From the NCBI RefSeq assembly GCF_014650675.1, contig NZ_BMVK01000001.1, forward strand, positions 558,001-622,000: a DNA stretch of 64,000 nucleotides. The letters are read 5' to 3'. The stretch is from Streptomyces anulatus. GTDB lineage: Bacteria > Actinomycetota > Actinomycetes > Streptomycetales > Streptomycetaceae. Shown piece by piece: positions 1-8,349 of this stretch; position 1 is the stretch's first letter, and each line of letters starts with the position of its first letter. The notes under the pieces were generated by a model that saw only the letters and a program-made list of their open reading frames with translations, had not been told where the DNA came from and ran no database searches. A program made the position numbers and the translations under genes.

Positions 1-297
1 GTGAACATCCACAACAACGGCAAGAAGAAGGTCCAGCTCAAGGGCTTCAAGGTGAAGGACAAGACCGGCTACACCTACACCTTCGGCAGCTACACGATCG
101 GCGCGGGCAAGACCGTCAAGCTCCGCACCGGCAAGGGCAAGAACGTCTCGGGCACCGTGCACTGGAACCGGGGCTCGTACGTCTGGAACAACACCGGCGA
201 CACGGCGCGGCTGATCAAGCCGAACGGAAAGCTCCAGGACTCCTGCTCCTGGAAGAAGTCCACCAAGGCGAACAAGGGCGCCAAGAACTGCCACTGA
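1..297 (+). CDS. Lamin-tail domain (LTD) secreted protein, C-terminal fragment
   Basis: Only the last 98 residues are in the window. The first codon is a GTG read here as internal valine, because the homologous strand order starts in mid-domain (VNIHNNGKKKVQLKGF) and no ribosome binding site can be seen. The pattern of a short polar strand, KGFKVKDKTGYTYTF, and IGAGKTVKLRTGKG followed by a tryptophan-rich NRGSYVWNNTGDTARL matches the Ig-like lamin-tail domain found in many secreted Streptomyces proteins. It is basic (many Lys) and ends with two cysteines that could form a disulfide. The family is usually extracellular and its role here is unknown. A strong hairpin follows the stop. Confidence 0.75.
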   Translation: MNIHNNGKKKVQLKGFKVKDKTGYTYTFGSYTIGAGKTVKLRTGKGKNVSGTVHWNRGSYVWNNTGDTARLIKPNGKLQDSCSWKKSTKANKGAKNCH

Positions 298-305
298 CAC
301 GCCCC

Positions 306-348
306 GGGAGGGCCGGTCGCGGTACGGGGGGCCGCGACCGCCCCTCCC
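306..348 (+). terminator. Rho-independent-type hairpin after the LTD gene
   Basis: GGGAGG, then GGTCGCGG, pair with CCGCGACC and CCTCCC across a short loop, starting 9 bases after the stop codon. There is no T-tract, which is common for Streptomyces terminators. Confidence 0.6.
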
Positions 349-372
349 GCACGCCGCCCCTCCCGCACGCCG
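341..372. repeat. Tandem direct repeat, two 16-bp units
   Basis: CCCCTCCCGCACGCCG occurs twice back to back in the gap between the LTD and PhzF-like genes. The first copy overlaps the right arm of the terminator. It is probably slippage and no function is evident. Confidence 0.8.
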
Positions 373-452
373 CACCGCCCTGTCGCCCTGCCGCTCTGTC
401 GCCGCACCGGGAATCGGGAATGCCGGGAGCGGCGGCACGGTTGGACCCCTGC

Positions 453-1307
453 ATGACACCTGATCCCGCGCCCGAAGTCCTGCGCTACACCGCCTTCTCC
501 GCCGACCCCGGGGGCGGGAACCCCGCCGGTGTCGTCCTGGACGCCTCCGGGCTGGACGAGGAAGCGATGCTCGCCGTGGCGGCGGAGCTGGGATACAGCG
601 AGTCGGCGTTCCTGACGGAGCGGACCGGCGAAGGCGCGTACACGATCCGCTACTTCAGCCCGAAGGCCGAGGTGCCCTTCTGCGGCCACGCCACGGTCGC
701 CACGGCGCTCGCCCTGGCCGAACGGGACGGGCCGGGCGAGCTGGCGTTCGCCACGGCCGCGGGGCCGGTGCCGGTGACCGTCGTACGGGAGGGCGGCGAA
801 CTCCGTGCCACCCTCACCAGCGTGACCCCGCGCGTCGAGGAGATCGCCGCGGCCGACCTGACGGAGGCGCTGGCGGCCCTGGACTGGGCGGCCGCCGATC
901 TCGACCCGGCCCTGCCGCCCCGGATCGCCTACGCGGGGGCCCGGCACCTGGTGCTGGCCGCCGCCACCCGGCAGCGGCTGGCGGACCTGGACTACGACTT
1001 CGCGCGCCTCGAAGCGCTGATGCACCGGCTCGACCTGACCACGCTGCAACTGGTGTGGCGCGAGGGGCCCGAGGTCTTCCACGTCCGGAACCCGTTCCCG
1101 GTGGGCGGGGTCGTCGAGGACCCGGCGACGGGCGCCGCGGCGGCGGCCTTCGGCGCGTACGCCCGGGAGCTGGGGCTCGTGCCGGACGCGGCCGTGCTGA
1201 CGCTGCACCAGGGGACGGACATGGGCCGCCCCGGCACGCTCACCGTCGAACTGCGCACGGGCGACGCCCGGATCCGGGTCAGCGGGACGGGCGCCCGGAT
1301 CGGCTGA
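453..1307 (+). CDS. PhzF-family isomerase-like protein
   Basis: A 284-residue member of the PhzF family (diaminopimelate-epimerase fold, two similar halves). The start of the fold is seen in LRYTAFSADPGGGNPAGVVLD, the ESAFL segment carries the family's catalytic acid, and FCGHATVATA and DPATGAAAAAFGAY are the glycine-rich anion-binding loops of the two halves. The ATG at 453 fits the family's N-terminus, whereas an upstream in-frame ATG at 420 would add eleven unconserved residues. PhzF proper isomerises a dihydroxyanthranilate in phenazine synthesis, but no other phenazine gene is nearby, so this is a paralogue of unknown substrate. It stands alone and converges with the next gene, 21 bases apart. 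Confidence 0.85.
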   Translation: MTPDPAPEVLRYTAFSADPGGGNPAGVVLDASGLDEEAMLAVAAELGYSESAFLTERTGEGAYTIRYFSPKAEVPFCGHATVATALALAERDGPGELAFATAAGPVPVTVVREGGELRATLTSVTPRVEEIAAADLTEALAALDWAAADLDPALPPRIAYAGARHLVLAAATRQRLADLDYDFARLEALMHRLDLTTLQLVWREGPEVFHVRNPFPVGGVVEDPATGAAAAAFGAYARELGLVPDAAVLTLHQGTDMGRPGTLTVELRTGDARIRVSGTGARIG

Positions 1308-1328
1308 CCCGCCTCCCGGGGCGTCGGT

Positions 1329-2351
1329 TCAGCCGGTGGCGTCCTTGGCCGGGGAGACGTGGGCGTACCAGCGTTCCGTCTCCTCCGGGTCGAGGGGGCG
1401 CTCCAGCAGGGCGTCGCCGCGCATACCGGGGAAGAAGCGGCCCGCGGGCCAGGACCGCCGGTAGGACGGCTCGTCCAGGACCAGCAGCCGGACGCCGTCG
1501 ACGACGGGGATGTCGGCGGGGGCGCCCTCGTTCCAGATGATTCCGCCGTCCGGGGCCACCAGGTCGAAGGAGCCCACGGTGTCCACCTGACCGGGGGTCT
1601 CCCGGCAGACGGCCGCCTCCTGCGACGACGGCGCGTGGCCCTCCACATGACCGCCGCCGATGAGCGCGTCGGCGAGCAGGGTGTGCAGCTGGAAGTTGTC
1701 CCCGATGCCGGAGAACCGCAGGAGGTAGCCGGTGCCGCTCGCCCGGTGGAGGGCGACGAGCGGTTCGTCGTCCAGCACGAGGAGGGCGTAGGCGAGGGAC
1801 TTCAACTCCGTGCCGGAGGCCCGCTCCACCGCCCCGAGCAGCCGCAGGGCCTCGCCCCGGAAGCCGGCCGCCCGCCGCACGCCGGGGTGGTTCAGCATCG
1901 CGACGGCGGCCATCTCCCACTGGGGAAGGGTCCACCAGCCGACGGCCGCGTCGAAGCCGGCCCGCTCCACGGGCTCCGGGCCCGGCTCGCCGCCGTCCGG
2001 GACGGGAAACGCGCCGCCACCGGTCGCGACCCAGGCGTCGGAGAACACCAGGGCCTGCTCCAGGGCCCACCGCAGCCCGGCCAGCACCCCCGGTGCGCAG
2101 CGCTCGGCGTCCGCACCGCGCTCGACGCAGGCCCCGACGAGCACGGCGACGACGGCACGGGGGCCGGGCGGCACCTGCTCCAGCACGGCGGCGAGCCGCG
2201 GCCCGCCGTCCAGCAGCTCCGGCTCCCTGGCCTGCCCGAAGGTCTCCTGCAGCCGGACGAACGCCTTGCCGGAGCGCTTGGCGTCCTGCGCGGTCACCGC
2301 CGCCTCGAAGTCGGCGACCGCTCCCCCGAAACCGGCTTTACCGAATATCAT
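1329..2351 (-). CDS. Hypothetical cytosolic protein
   Basis: A 340-residue protein beginning MIFGKAGFGGAVADFEAAV from an ATG. I do not recognise a family. There is no signal peptide and no membrane segment. The N-terminal third is helix-rich and acidic, the middle is Trp/Leu-rich, and the C-terminal part (DEPLVALHRASGTGYLLRFSGIGDNFQLHTLLADAL and a final RRSWPAGRFFPGMRGDALL) looks like a mixed alpha/beta domain. Codon use is like its neighbours, so the reading frame is real. It is transcribed in the same direction as the TetR gene upstream, 68 bases away, and could share its transcript. Confidence 0.7.
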   Translation of the reverse strand: MIFGKAGFGGAVADFEAAVTAQDAKRSGKAFVRLQETFGQAREPELLDGGPRLAAVLEQVPPGPRAVVAVLVGACVERGADAERCAPGVLAGLRWALEQALVFSDAWVATGGGAFPVPDGGEPGPEPVERAGFDAAVGWWTLPQWEMAAVAMLNHPGVRRAAGFRGEALRLLGAVERASGTELKSLAYALLVLDDEPLVALHRASGTGYLLRFSGIGDNFQLHTLLADALIGGGHVEGHAPSSQEAAVCRETPGQVDTVGSFDLVAPDGGIIWNEGAPADIPVVDGVRLLVLDEPSYRRSWPAGRFFPGMRGDALLERPLDPEETERWYAHVSPAKDATG

Positions 2352-2419
2352 TCCGGCACTTTATCGACATGCGTCCGAGAGCCGTGAGGCCGGTCGCCGT
2401 CAAGGGCGCCCCCCGCCTC

Positions 2420-3055
2420 TCACCGTACGTACACCCCGTCCCGCGCGGCGGCGACCGCGGCGGCGGCGGCCCGGTCCGCCGCCTCCTCGTCCAGCGGCGC
2501 CCCGCTGGCCAGCAGCCGGTAGTACAGGGGCGCCGACACCGCCGCGATCACCTCGCCCGGGTCCGTACCGGCGGGCAGTTCGCCGCGGCCGACCGCCGCC
2601 TCGACGCAGCCGGACCACTCCCCGATCCGCACCGCGTAGAAGCGGTGCAGGGCGTCGGCGGCCCGCGGGTCGCAGGTGGCGGCGGCGATGACGGCCACGA
2701 AGAGGGGCCCCTGCCGGGGGTCGGTCAGGGTGCGGACGACGAGTCGGGCGTTGGCCCTGAGGTCCCCGGCCAGCGATCCGGTGTCCGCGCGCGGCAGCGA
2801 CTGCTCCGCCATGTCCGAGAGCAGATCGGCCACCAGACCGGCGGGCGCGGACCAGCGCCGGTAGACGGTCGTCTTGCCGACCTCGGCCCGCCGGGCGACA
2901 TCGGCCAGGTCGAGCCCGTCGAAGCCGTGCTCGACCAGCGCGTCCCCGGCGGCCCGCAGCACCGCCTCCCGCACCCGGGCGGTGCGGCCACCGGGGCGCA
3001 CGGTGCCCGGCTCCCCACCGTCGGCGTCGACGCCCGCAGAACCTTCAGAAGTCAT
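2420..3055 (-). CDS. TetR-family transcriptional regulator
   Basis: A 211-residue repressor. The N-terminal helix-turn-helix (about residues 25-70) shows REAVLRAAGDALVEHGFDGL, then LADVARRAEVGKTTVYRRW, the classic TetR recognition-helix signature. The remainder is a helical ligand-binding domain with no recognisable inducer site. It is divergent from the DHA2 drug-exporter gene at 3175, an arrangement in which such regulators usually repress the pump and themselves. A perfect inverted repeat in the shared promoter region (3107-3132) is the likely operator. Confidence 0.92.
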   Translation of the reverse strand: MTSEGSAGVDADGGEPGTVRPGGRTARVREAVLRAAGDALVEHGFDGLDLADVARRAEVGKTTVYRRWSAPAGLVADLLSDMAEQSLPRADTGSLAGDLRANARLVVRTLTDPRQGPLFVAVIAAATCDPRAADALHRFYAVRIGEWSGCVEAAVGRGELPAGTDPGEVIAAVSAPLYYRLLASGAPLDEEAADRAAAAAVAAARDGVYVR

Positions 3056-3106
3056 AACGGGTCTCCAGTTCCATTAATAACGCTTCCCCTGTTACGGTGA
3101 CACCAC

Positions 3107-3132
3107 CTTAACGGAACCACAGGACCGTTAAG
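3107..3132. promoter_or_regulatory. Likely TetR operator between regulator and exporter
   Basis: CTTAACGG and CCGTTAAG form a perfect 8-bp inverted repeat with a 10-base spacer in the 119-base divergent gap. A partial copy (GTTACGG) lies just to the left at 3091. Position and symmetry fit a dimeric TetR operator controlling both genes. No experimental site is known to me. Confidence 0.65.
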
Positions 3133-3174
3133 CCATTCCGTGCTCAGGATTCCGTGCTCAGGAAGGCGCCCGCC

Positions 3175-4641
3175 ATGTCCCGTACCGCACCCGCTCCCTC
3201 TCCCGCACCCACCGGACCGGCGAGCGTCCCCCGCGCCGCCGGTCCACGCATGACGAGACGCCAGAAGCTCGTGCTGGCCCTGCTGCTCGGCTCCCAGTTC
3301 ATGATCGCGGTGGACTTCTCGATCCTGAACGTGGCGCTGCCCGTCGTCGGGGAAGGACTCGGCTTCTCCCTCGCCCACCTCCAGTGGATCGCCACGTCCT
3401 TCGCGCTCGCCGCCGCCGGATTCACGCTGCTCTTCGGACGCGTCGCCGACCTCGTCGGCCGCAAGAACCTGTTCATCGGCGGCATGGTCGTCCTCGGCCT
3501 CTCCTCCGCGCTCGGCGGCCTCGCCACCTCGCCCGAGGTCCTCATCGTCGCCCGCGTGCTCCAGGGGCTGGCCACCGCGGCCGTCACCCCCGCCGGACTC
3601 GCGCTGCTGACCACCGCGTTCAAGGAGGGGCCGCTGCGCGAACGGGCGCTGGGGCTCAACGGCGCCCTGATGTCGGCCGGATTCACCGCCGGAGCGATCC
3701 TCGGCGGCCTCCTGACCGACCTGCTCTCCTGGCGCTGGGCCTTCTTCATCAACGTACCGGTCGCGGCCCTCGTCGTGATCCTGGCCCCGTCCGTGATCAC
3801 CGACTCCCGGCCGGAGCGGCGGCCCCGGCTGGACGTGCCCGGCGCGGTCACCGTCACCGGCGGGCTGCTGCTGCTCGTCCTCGGCCTCACCCAGGCCGGC
3901 GAGACCGGCTGGACCGCCCCCACCACACTGGCCTCCCTGGCCGCCGGCGTCGCCCTCCTGATCGCGTTCGTCCGCATCGAGCAGCGGGCCACCGCACCGC
4001 TCGTCCCGATGCACATCCTGAAGCGGCGGAGCGTCGTCTGGGGCAACGCCGCCGGGCTGATCGCCTTCGTCACCGAGACCTCGCTGGTGTTCCTGCTCAC
4101 CCTGTACCTCCAGGAGGTCCTCGGCTACTCCGCGCTGGCCACCGGCCTCGCGTTCGGTGTGCTGGGCGTCGGCACGGTCGTCGGCGGAATGCTCGGCGGA
4201 CGGGCGGTGGGCCGGTTCGGCAACCGGCGCGCCATCGTGCTGGGCGGGGCCGTCCAGGCCGTCGCCACGCTCTCGCTCGTCGCGCTCGGCACCTCCGGCG
4301 CCTGGATCTGGCTCCTGCTGGCGGCCACCTTCGTCGGCGGTGTGGGCAACATGCTGATGATCGTCGGCTTCATGGTCACGGCCACCTCGGGCCTGCCCGA
4401 CGAGGAGCAGGGGCGGGCCACCGGACTGGCGACGATGACCCAGCAGGTCGGCATCACCCTCGGCATCCCGGTGATGAGCGCGATCGTCACCGCCCGGACG
4501 GGGGCCTCGACGGGGCCGGAGGCCGTGCTGTCCGGCGTCTCCACCGCCATCCTCGTGAACTCCGCGCTGGTCCTCGTCGGCGCCCTGCTCGCCGGGTACT
4601 TCCTGACCGAGAGGAACCGGACGGCAGCGGCGGAGGGGTGA
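3175..4641 (+). CDS. MFS multidrug exporter, DHA2 (14-TM) family
   Basis: A 488-residue proton-coupled exporter. Motif C-like and DHA2 features are seen: FMIAVDFSILNVALPVV in the first membrane helix, LFGRVADLVGRKNLF as motif A after helix 2, and RVLQGLATAAVTPAGLALL in helix 4, then about ten further hydrophobic helices ending ALLAGYFLTERNRT. I chose the ATG at 3175 because GGAAGG lies eight bases upstream; the GTG at 3154 would add seven residues. It is divergent from the TetR gene and probably induced by the drug or metabolite that the repressor binds. A 16-bp hairpin follows. Confidence 0.92.
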   Translation: MSRTAPAPSPAPTGPASVPRAAGPRMTRRQKLVLALLLGSQFMIAVDFSILNVALPVVGEGLGFSLAHLQWIATSFALAAAGFTLLFGRVADLVGRKNLFIGGMVVLGLSSALGGLATSPEVLIVARVLQGLATAAVTPAGLALLTTAFKEGPLRERALGLNGALMSAGFTAGAILGGLLTDLLSWRWAFFINVPVAALVVILAPSVITDSRPERRPRLDVPGAVTVTGGLLLLVLGLTQAGETGWTAPTTLASLAAGVALLIAFVRIEQRATAPLVPMHILKRRSVVWGNAAGLIAFVTETSLVFLLTLYLQEVLGYSALATGLAFGVLGVGTVVGGMLGGRAVGRFGNRRAIVLGGAVQAVATLSLVALGTSGAWIWLLLAATFVGGVGNMLMIVGFMVTATSGLPDEEQGRATGLATMTQQVGITLGIPVMSAIVTARTGASTGPEAVLSGVSTAILVNSALVLVGALLAGYFLTERNRTAAAEG

Positions 4642-4695
4642 CCGGAGCGGGACCGCCCCAGGGCCGCACCGTCCCACCCCAGAGGCCCCACAGTC

Positions 4696-4731
4696 CCGCC
4701 CCCGGGGGCCGGCACCGGCCCCCGGGGGCGG
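4696..4731 (+). terminator. Strong hairpin terminator after the MFS gene
   Basis: Perfect 16-bp stem of alternating C and G tracts with the 4-base loop GCAC, 54 bases beyond the MFS stop codon and upstream of the next gene's ribosome binding site. Confidence 0.75.
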
Positions 4732-4760
4732 AACAGCATCGGCAGCGGGAGGATACGGAC

Positions 4761-5348
4761 ATGCCCGAGCCCGAGCCGCTGACCGTTCCGAGCATGTCCG
4801 CGGGACCGGACTTCGTCCTGCGCCCCTGGGAGATGAGCGACCTCCCCCTGGTACGCGAGGCCTCGCTCGACCCGTACATCCCGCTCATCACCACGATCCC
4901 GTCCCGCTACTCGGACGCGGCCGCCGAGGCGTTCGTGCGCAGGCAGTGGGAGCGCGCGGCCACGGGCGCCGGGTACCCGTTCGCCATCGTCCGCTCCCGG
5001 GACCGGCGCCCGGTCGGCGCGATCGGGCTCTGGCTCCGCGACCTGCCCGAGGGCCGCGCCTCGCTCGGCTACTGGCTCACCGCACCGGCCCGCGGCCAGG
5101 GCGTCGCCCGCGCCGCGCTGCGTACGGTGACGGGGTGGGCCCTGCGCGACGTCGGCGTCCACCGCCTCCAGCTCTTCATCGAGCCGTGGAACACCGCGTC
5201 CGCCCGGATCGCCGAGGACGTCGGCTTCCGGCGGGAGGGGCTGCTGCGCGGCTGGCAGCAGGTGGGCGACCGGCGGCGGGACATGGCCGTGTACGCCCTG
5301 CTGAACACCGACAAGCCCGTGGATGGCCGGGCGGTAACCGCACACTGA
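4761..5348 (+). CDS. GNAT acetyltransferase (RimJ/RimL-like)
   Basis: A 195-residue N-acetyltransferase. FVLRPWEMSDLPLVREA opens the fold, the centre has GAIGLWLRDLPEGRASLGYWL, and the acetyl-CoA pyrophosphate loop is APARGQGVARAAL (R-G-x-G-x-A), followed by LQLFIEPWNTASARIAEDVGFRREG, typical of the RimJ/RimL subgroup that acetylates N-termini of ribosomal proteins or small molecules. The ATG at 4761 has GGGAGGA ten bases upstream. The hairpin at 4696-4731 separates it from the exporter, so it is likely to have its own promoter. The substrate is not predictable. Confidence 0.9.
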   Translation: MPEPEPLTVPSMSAGPDFVLRPWEMSDLPLVREASLDPYIPLITTIPSRYSDAAAEAFVRRQWERAATGAGYPFAIVRSRDRRPVGAIGLWLRDLPEGRASLGYWLTAPARGQGVARAALRTVTGWALRDVGVHRLQLFIEPWNTASARIAEDVGFRREGLLRGWQQVGDRRRDMAVYALLNTDKPVDGRAVTAH

Positions 5349-5423
5349 ACACCGAGGCGTTACGATCGCGGGCACCGCAGCCGACCAGCAGCCGCACGGC
5401 AGCCGAGCCCAGGAGTACCGAAC

Positions 5424-6326
5424 TTGTCCGCACCACGCATCGGCGTATCCATCGTGACCATGGGGGACCGCCCGCAGGCGGTCGAGGCGCTGCTGGCGTC
5501 GGTCGCCATGCAGGACGTCCGGCCCACCCGGCTCGTGATCATCGGCAACGGGACGGCCCTCCCGGACTTCACCGCGTTCCCCGGCCTGGAGGACCTCGAC
5601 GGCGGGGTGACCACCATCGAGCTGCCGGAGAACCTCGGCTGCCCGGGCGGCCGGAACGCCGGACTGCGCCGGCTCGCCGAGATCGGCGACGTGGACGTGG
5701 TGATCGAGCTGGACGACGACGGGCTGCTGGTCGAGAAGGACGTCTTCCGCCGGGTTCAGGACCACTTCGCGGCCGACGACCGGCTCGGCATCGTCGGCTT
5801 CCGGATCGCCGACGAGCACGGCGAGACCCAGCGGCGCCACGTGCCCCGGCTGCGGGCGGGCGACCCGATGCGCGGCGGCCCGGTCACGGCCTTCCTCGGG
5901 GGCGGCCACGCGTTCTCCATGAAGATGCTGGAGCAGACCGGCCCGTGGCCCGCCGAGTTCTTCTTCACCCACGAGGAGACCGACCTCGCCTGGCGTGCGC
6001 TCGACGCGGGCTGGAAGGTGCTGTACGAGCCCGAGCTGCTGCTCCAGCACCCCAAGACGTCCCCGGCCCGGCACGCGGTCTACTACCGCATGACGGCCCG
6101 CAACCGCGTCTGGCTGGCCCGCCGCAACCTCCCCCTCCCCCTGGTCCCCGCCTACCTCGGCACCTGGACCCTGCTCACCCTCGCCCGCACCCGCGACCCG
6201 AAGGGCCTGCGCGCCTGGGCGGGCGGCTTCGCCGAGGGCGTCCGCACCCCGTGCGGCGAGCGGCGCCCGATGCGCTGGTCCACGGTGTGGCAGATGACAC
6301 GGCTGGGCCGGCCGCCGGTCATCTGA
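5424..6326 (+). CDS. Family 2 glycosyltransferase
   Basis: A 300-residue GT-A glycosyltransferase. The nucleotide-sugar fold opens with IGVSIVTMGDRPQAVEALLAS, the metal-binding motif is IELDDDG (DxD), and FLGGGHAFSMKMLEQTG and FFTHEETDLAWRALDAGW are the acceptor and E-E-D/ED-type loops. The family is inverting and usually builds rhamnosyl or galactosyl linkages in surface glycans, but donor and acceptor cannot be told. The start is TTG at 5424, supported by AGGAG eight bases upstream and by the family's N-terminus; no ATG fits. There are no neighbouring cell-wall genes. Confidence 0.9.
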   Translation: MSAPRIGVSIVTMGDRPQAVEALLASVAMQDVRPTRLVIIGNGTALPDFTAFPGLEDLDGGVTTIELPENLGCPGGRNAGLRRLAEIGDVDVVIELDDDGLLVEKDVFRRVQDHFAADDRLGIVGFRIADEHGETQRRHVPRLRAGDPMRGGPVTAFLGGGHAFSMKMLEQTGPWPAEFFFTHEETDLAWRALDAGWKVLYEPELLLQHPKTSPARHAVYYRMTARNRVWLARRNLPLPLVPAYLGTWTLLTLARTRDPKGLRAWAGGFAEGVRTPCGERRPMRWSTVWQMTRLGRPPVI

Positions 6327-6405
6327 CCGGGGGAACAACGCGCCGAAGCCGTGCACGGGGGCCGAGCCGCCCGGTGGGGCGCGCGGCGGCCGGGGCCGGG
6401 TGAGG

Positions 6406-6824
6406 CGGCAGACGAGTCGGGCTGTACGCCGGGTTCTGTCTCCCGGTCGCCTCGCGGCGGCCGGGGAGACGGCCATCCATCTAGGGCCGGCATTGCTGCC
6501 GGCCTCGTGCGGTCTACCCGTGAACTCGGGCGAGCAGCCCTCGAACGTTCACGCAGGGCCGTCCCGTTTCCGGGGCGCCCCCTCTTGACCTTGCTCCGGG
6601 TGGGGTTTACCTAGCCGCCTGAGTCACCTCAGGCGCTGGTGGTCTCTTACACCACCGTTTCACCCTTACCCGGGACCGAGGTCCCGGGCGGTCTGTTTTC
6701 TGTGGCACTGTCCCGCGGGTCACCCCGGGTGGCCGTTAGCCACCACCCTGCCCTGTGGAGCCCGGACGTTCCTCGGGAGGTCCCGAAGGAGCCTCACGCG
6801 GCCGTCCGCCCGGCTCGTCTGCCG
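6406..6824 (-). ncRNA. rnpB: RNase P RNA, bacterial type A
   Basis: The catalytic RNA of RNase P, which removes 5' leaders from tRNA precursors. Read on the minus strand it begins CGGCAGACGAG and ends with the exact complement CTCGTCTGCCG, forming helix P1. The universal core is present: GAGGAACGTCCGGGCTCC near the 5' end (CR I), AGGGTGAAACGGTGGTGTAAG in the middle, and the 3' core TAGATGGATGGCC followed by ACAGAACCCGGC, which contains the loop pairing with tRNA-CCA. The length of about 419 bases fits Streptomyces. Ends are set from P1 pairing and may be off by a few bases. Confidence 0.96.
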
Positions 6825-6832
6825 TGATCGCC

Positions 6833-6838
6833 ATCCTA
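6833..6838 (-). promoter_or_regulatory. -10 element of the rnpB promoter
   Basis: TAGGAT on the minus strand lies eight bases before the predicted 5' end of rnpB, the right place for a housekeeping sigma -10 box. A convincing -35 could not be picked. Confidence 0.5.
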
Positions 6839-6871
6839 CCGGGCTGTTGGAGGTGGCCCCGACGACGTCCC

Positions 6872-7450
6872 TCAGCCGAAGTCACCGGTCTCCAGGTCGA
6901 AGGCGAAGGGCTCGGGCAGCGGGAGCGGTTTCCCGTACGGGATCGTGAGGAGCTGGCGGTAGTCGTCGTTCTCCGGATCGCTGAACAGCGTCACCGAGCT
7001 GTCGTCCCGGTCGATCAGCAGGTAGAGCGGGATGCCACCGCGGGCGTAGCAGCGACGCTTGGCCTCACGGTCGGCCTGCGGCTTGGTGGAGGTCACCTCC
7101 ACCACCAGGGCTACGCCTTCACAGGGCATCCAGGGGTCGGCGCCGCGGAAGATGCGAAGTCCCGTGGGAGCGAACGTGCCGTCGGGGACGGCGTGGTTGC
7201 TGGGGCGGCCTTGGCTCGTCGGGAGCTCCAGTCCTTTGTTTCCGGAGAAGTCCATGTCGGTGCGGGACTTCCTCAGCACCTGTTTCAGGACCACGTTGAT
7301 GCAGTCCTCGTGGTCCCCGTCCGGCAGCGGCCTTACCACGATCTTCCCCTCGATCAGTTCCGCCCGGAAGCCTTCCGGCATCCCCAAAAGCAGGAACCCC
7401 TCCAGCAGGATCCCTGCCTGCGTGGCCTGGTCGTATGTCCCGGCAGCCAT
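6872..7450 (-). CDS. Uma2-family (DUF820, PD-(D/E)XK-like) protein
   Basis: A 192-residue member of the Uma2 family, a restriction-endonuclease-like fold common in actinobacteria and cyanobacteria. The fold is seen in YDQATQAGILLEGFLLLGMPEGFRAELIEGKIVVRPLPDGDHE (N-terminal helix plus ELIEGK strand), NHAVPDGTFAPTGL (conserved P-D motif), EGVALVVEVTSTKP (the E-x-x-S/T-K type active-site strand) and CYARGGIPLYLLIDRD. Nuclease activity has been inferred for the fold; the cellular role is unknown. It starts at an ATG and lies between rnpB and a divergent MerR gene, with no partner gene visible. Confidence 0.85.
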   Translation of the reverse strand: MAAGTYDQATQAGILLEGFLLLGMPEGFRAELIEGKIVVRPLPDGDHEDCINVVLKQVLRKSRTDMDFSGNKGLELPTSQGRPSNHAVPDGTFAPTGLRIFRGADPWMPCEGVALVVEVTSTKPQADREAKRRCYARGGIPLYLLIDRDDSSVTLFSDPENDDYRQLLTIPYGKPLPLPEPFAFDLETGDFG

Positions 7451-7565
7451 GCCACTCCCCTTCCTCGGTCGCCCACCAGCATGTGACAGAGGAAGGCTGG
7501 TGGTCCGCGAGATCGGGTCCTCTTCGCCCGATCGTGGCAGGGCCCACTGTGGGAAGGGCCGGTGC

Positions 7566-7586
7566 TTGACCTTGTCGCAGCGTCAA
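7566..7586 (+). promoter_or_regulatory. MerR-type operator and -35, probably leaderless transcript
   Basis: TTGAC and GTCAA form an inverted repeat spanning 21 bases. TTGACC doubles as a -35 and TTCTAC at 7590-7595 could be a -10 after an 18-base spacer, slightly long as is normal for MerR-controlled promoters. Transcription would then start at or next to the ATG at 7603. Confidence 0.5.
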
Positions 7587-7602
7587 CGTTTCTACTGGCC
7601 GT

Positions 7603-8349
7603 ATGCGTATCGGAGAGATCGCCGCGCTCGTGGGAGTCACTTCCCGGGCCGTCCGGCACTACCACCACATCGGCCTCCTGCCCGAGCCCGCCCGGCAGGC
7701 CAACGGCTATCGGGCGTACACCGTCCGCGACGCCGTGCTGCTGGCCAGGATCAGGCGGCTGTCGGAGATCGGGCTCTCCCTGGACGAGGTGCGGGACGTG
7801 CTCGCCGACGACGCGGGGCGGGAGCTGGCCGAGGTGCTCGGGGAGCTGGACGCCGATCTGGCGCGGCAGGAGCGGGAGATCCACGAGCGGCGGCAGGTGC
7901 TGGCCGTGCTCCTGGAGGCGCCGCTCACCTCGGACGGGCCGCTCTCCCCCGCCCTCGCCGCGCTGTTGGAGCACGCGCCCGCCACCACGTCCCCGGCCGC
8001 CGCGAAGGACCGCGAGCATCTGTCGTTGCTGGACGCGGCGGGCGACGGCGCCGGGGCCGAGTTGCTCGCCGCGCTGCGGCCGTTGGCCGAGGCCCCGGGG
8101 GTGCTCGTGCTGTACGAGCGGCTCGACGAGCTGGCCGGGGCCGGGGTGGACGACCCGCGCATCGCGCCGCTGGCGGCCGAGCTGGTCGCCGCCGTGCCGG
8201 ACGAGGTCCTGGCGATGATCCCTGAGGGTGAGCCGTCGACGACGGGGCTCGGGCGGGTGCTGCTCGACGACTACCCGCCCGCGCAGCGCGCGGTGGTGAG
8301 CCGGGTGATGGAGGCGCTGGCCGAGCGGGTGCGGGGGAGGAACGCGTGA
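7603..8349 (+). CDS. MerR-family transcriptional regulator
   Basis: A 248-residue regulator. The winged helix-turn-helix is at the start (MRIGEIAALVGVTSRAVRHYHHIGLLPEP, then RQANGYRAYTVRDAVLLARI), followed by a dimerisation helix (LAEVLGELDADLARQEREIHERRQVLAVLL). The C-terminal 140 residues form a helical effector region without cysteines suitable for metal binding, so it is not a metal sensor of the MerR/CueR type. It overlaps the next gene by 4 bases, so they are translationally coupled. The operator-like repeat just upstream suggests autoregulation. Confidence 0.92.
   Translation: MRIGEIAALVGVTSRAVRHYHHIGLLPEPARQANGYRAYTVRDAVLLARIRRLSEIGLSLDEVRDVLADDAGRELAEVLGELDADLARQEREIHERRQVLAVLLEAPLTSDGPLSPALAALLEHAPATTSPAAAKDREHLSLLDAAGDGAGAELLAALRPLAEAPGVLVLYERLDELAGAGVDDPRIAPLAAELVAAVPDEVLAMIPEGEPSTTGLGRVLLDDYPPAQRAVVSRVMEALAERVRGRNA

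Noticed and set aside
420..452. Upstream ATG at 420 as the start of the PhzF-like gene.
   Set aside because: It would add eleven residues that do not fit the family and has no ribosome binding site. ATG 453 fits homologues.
453..1307. Phenazine biosynthesis at the left edge, because of PhzF.
   Set aside because: No phzA/B/D/E/G homologue is nearby. PhzF-like proteins are widespread in organisms that make no phenazines.
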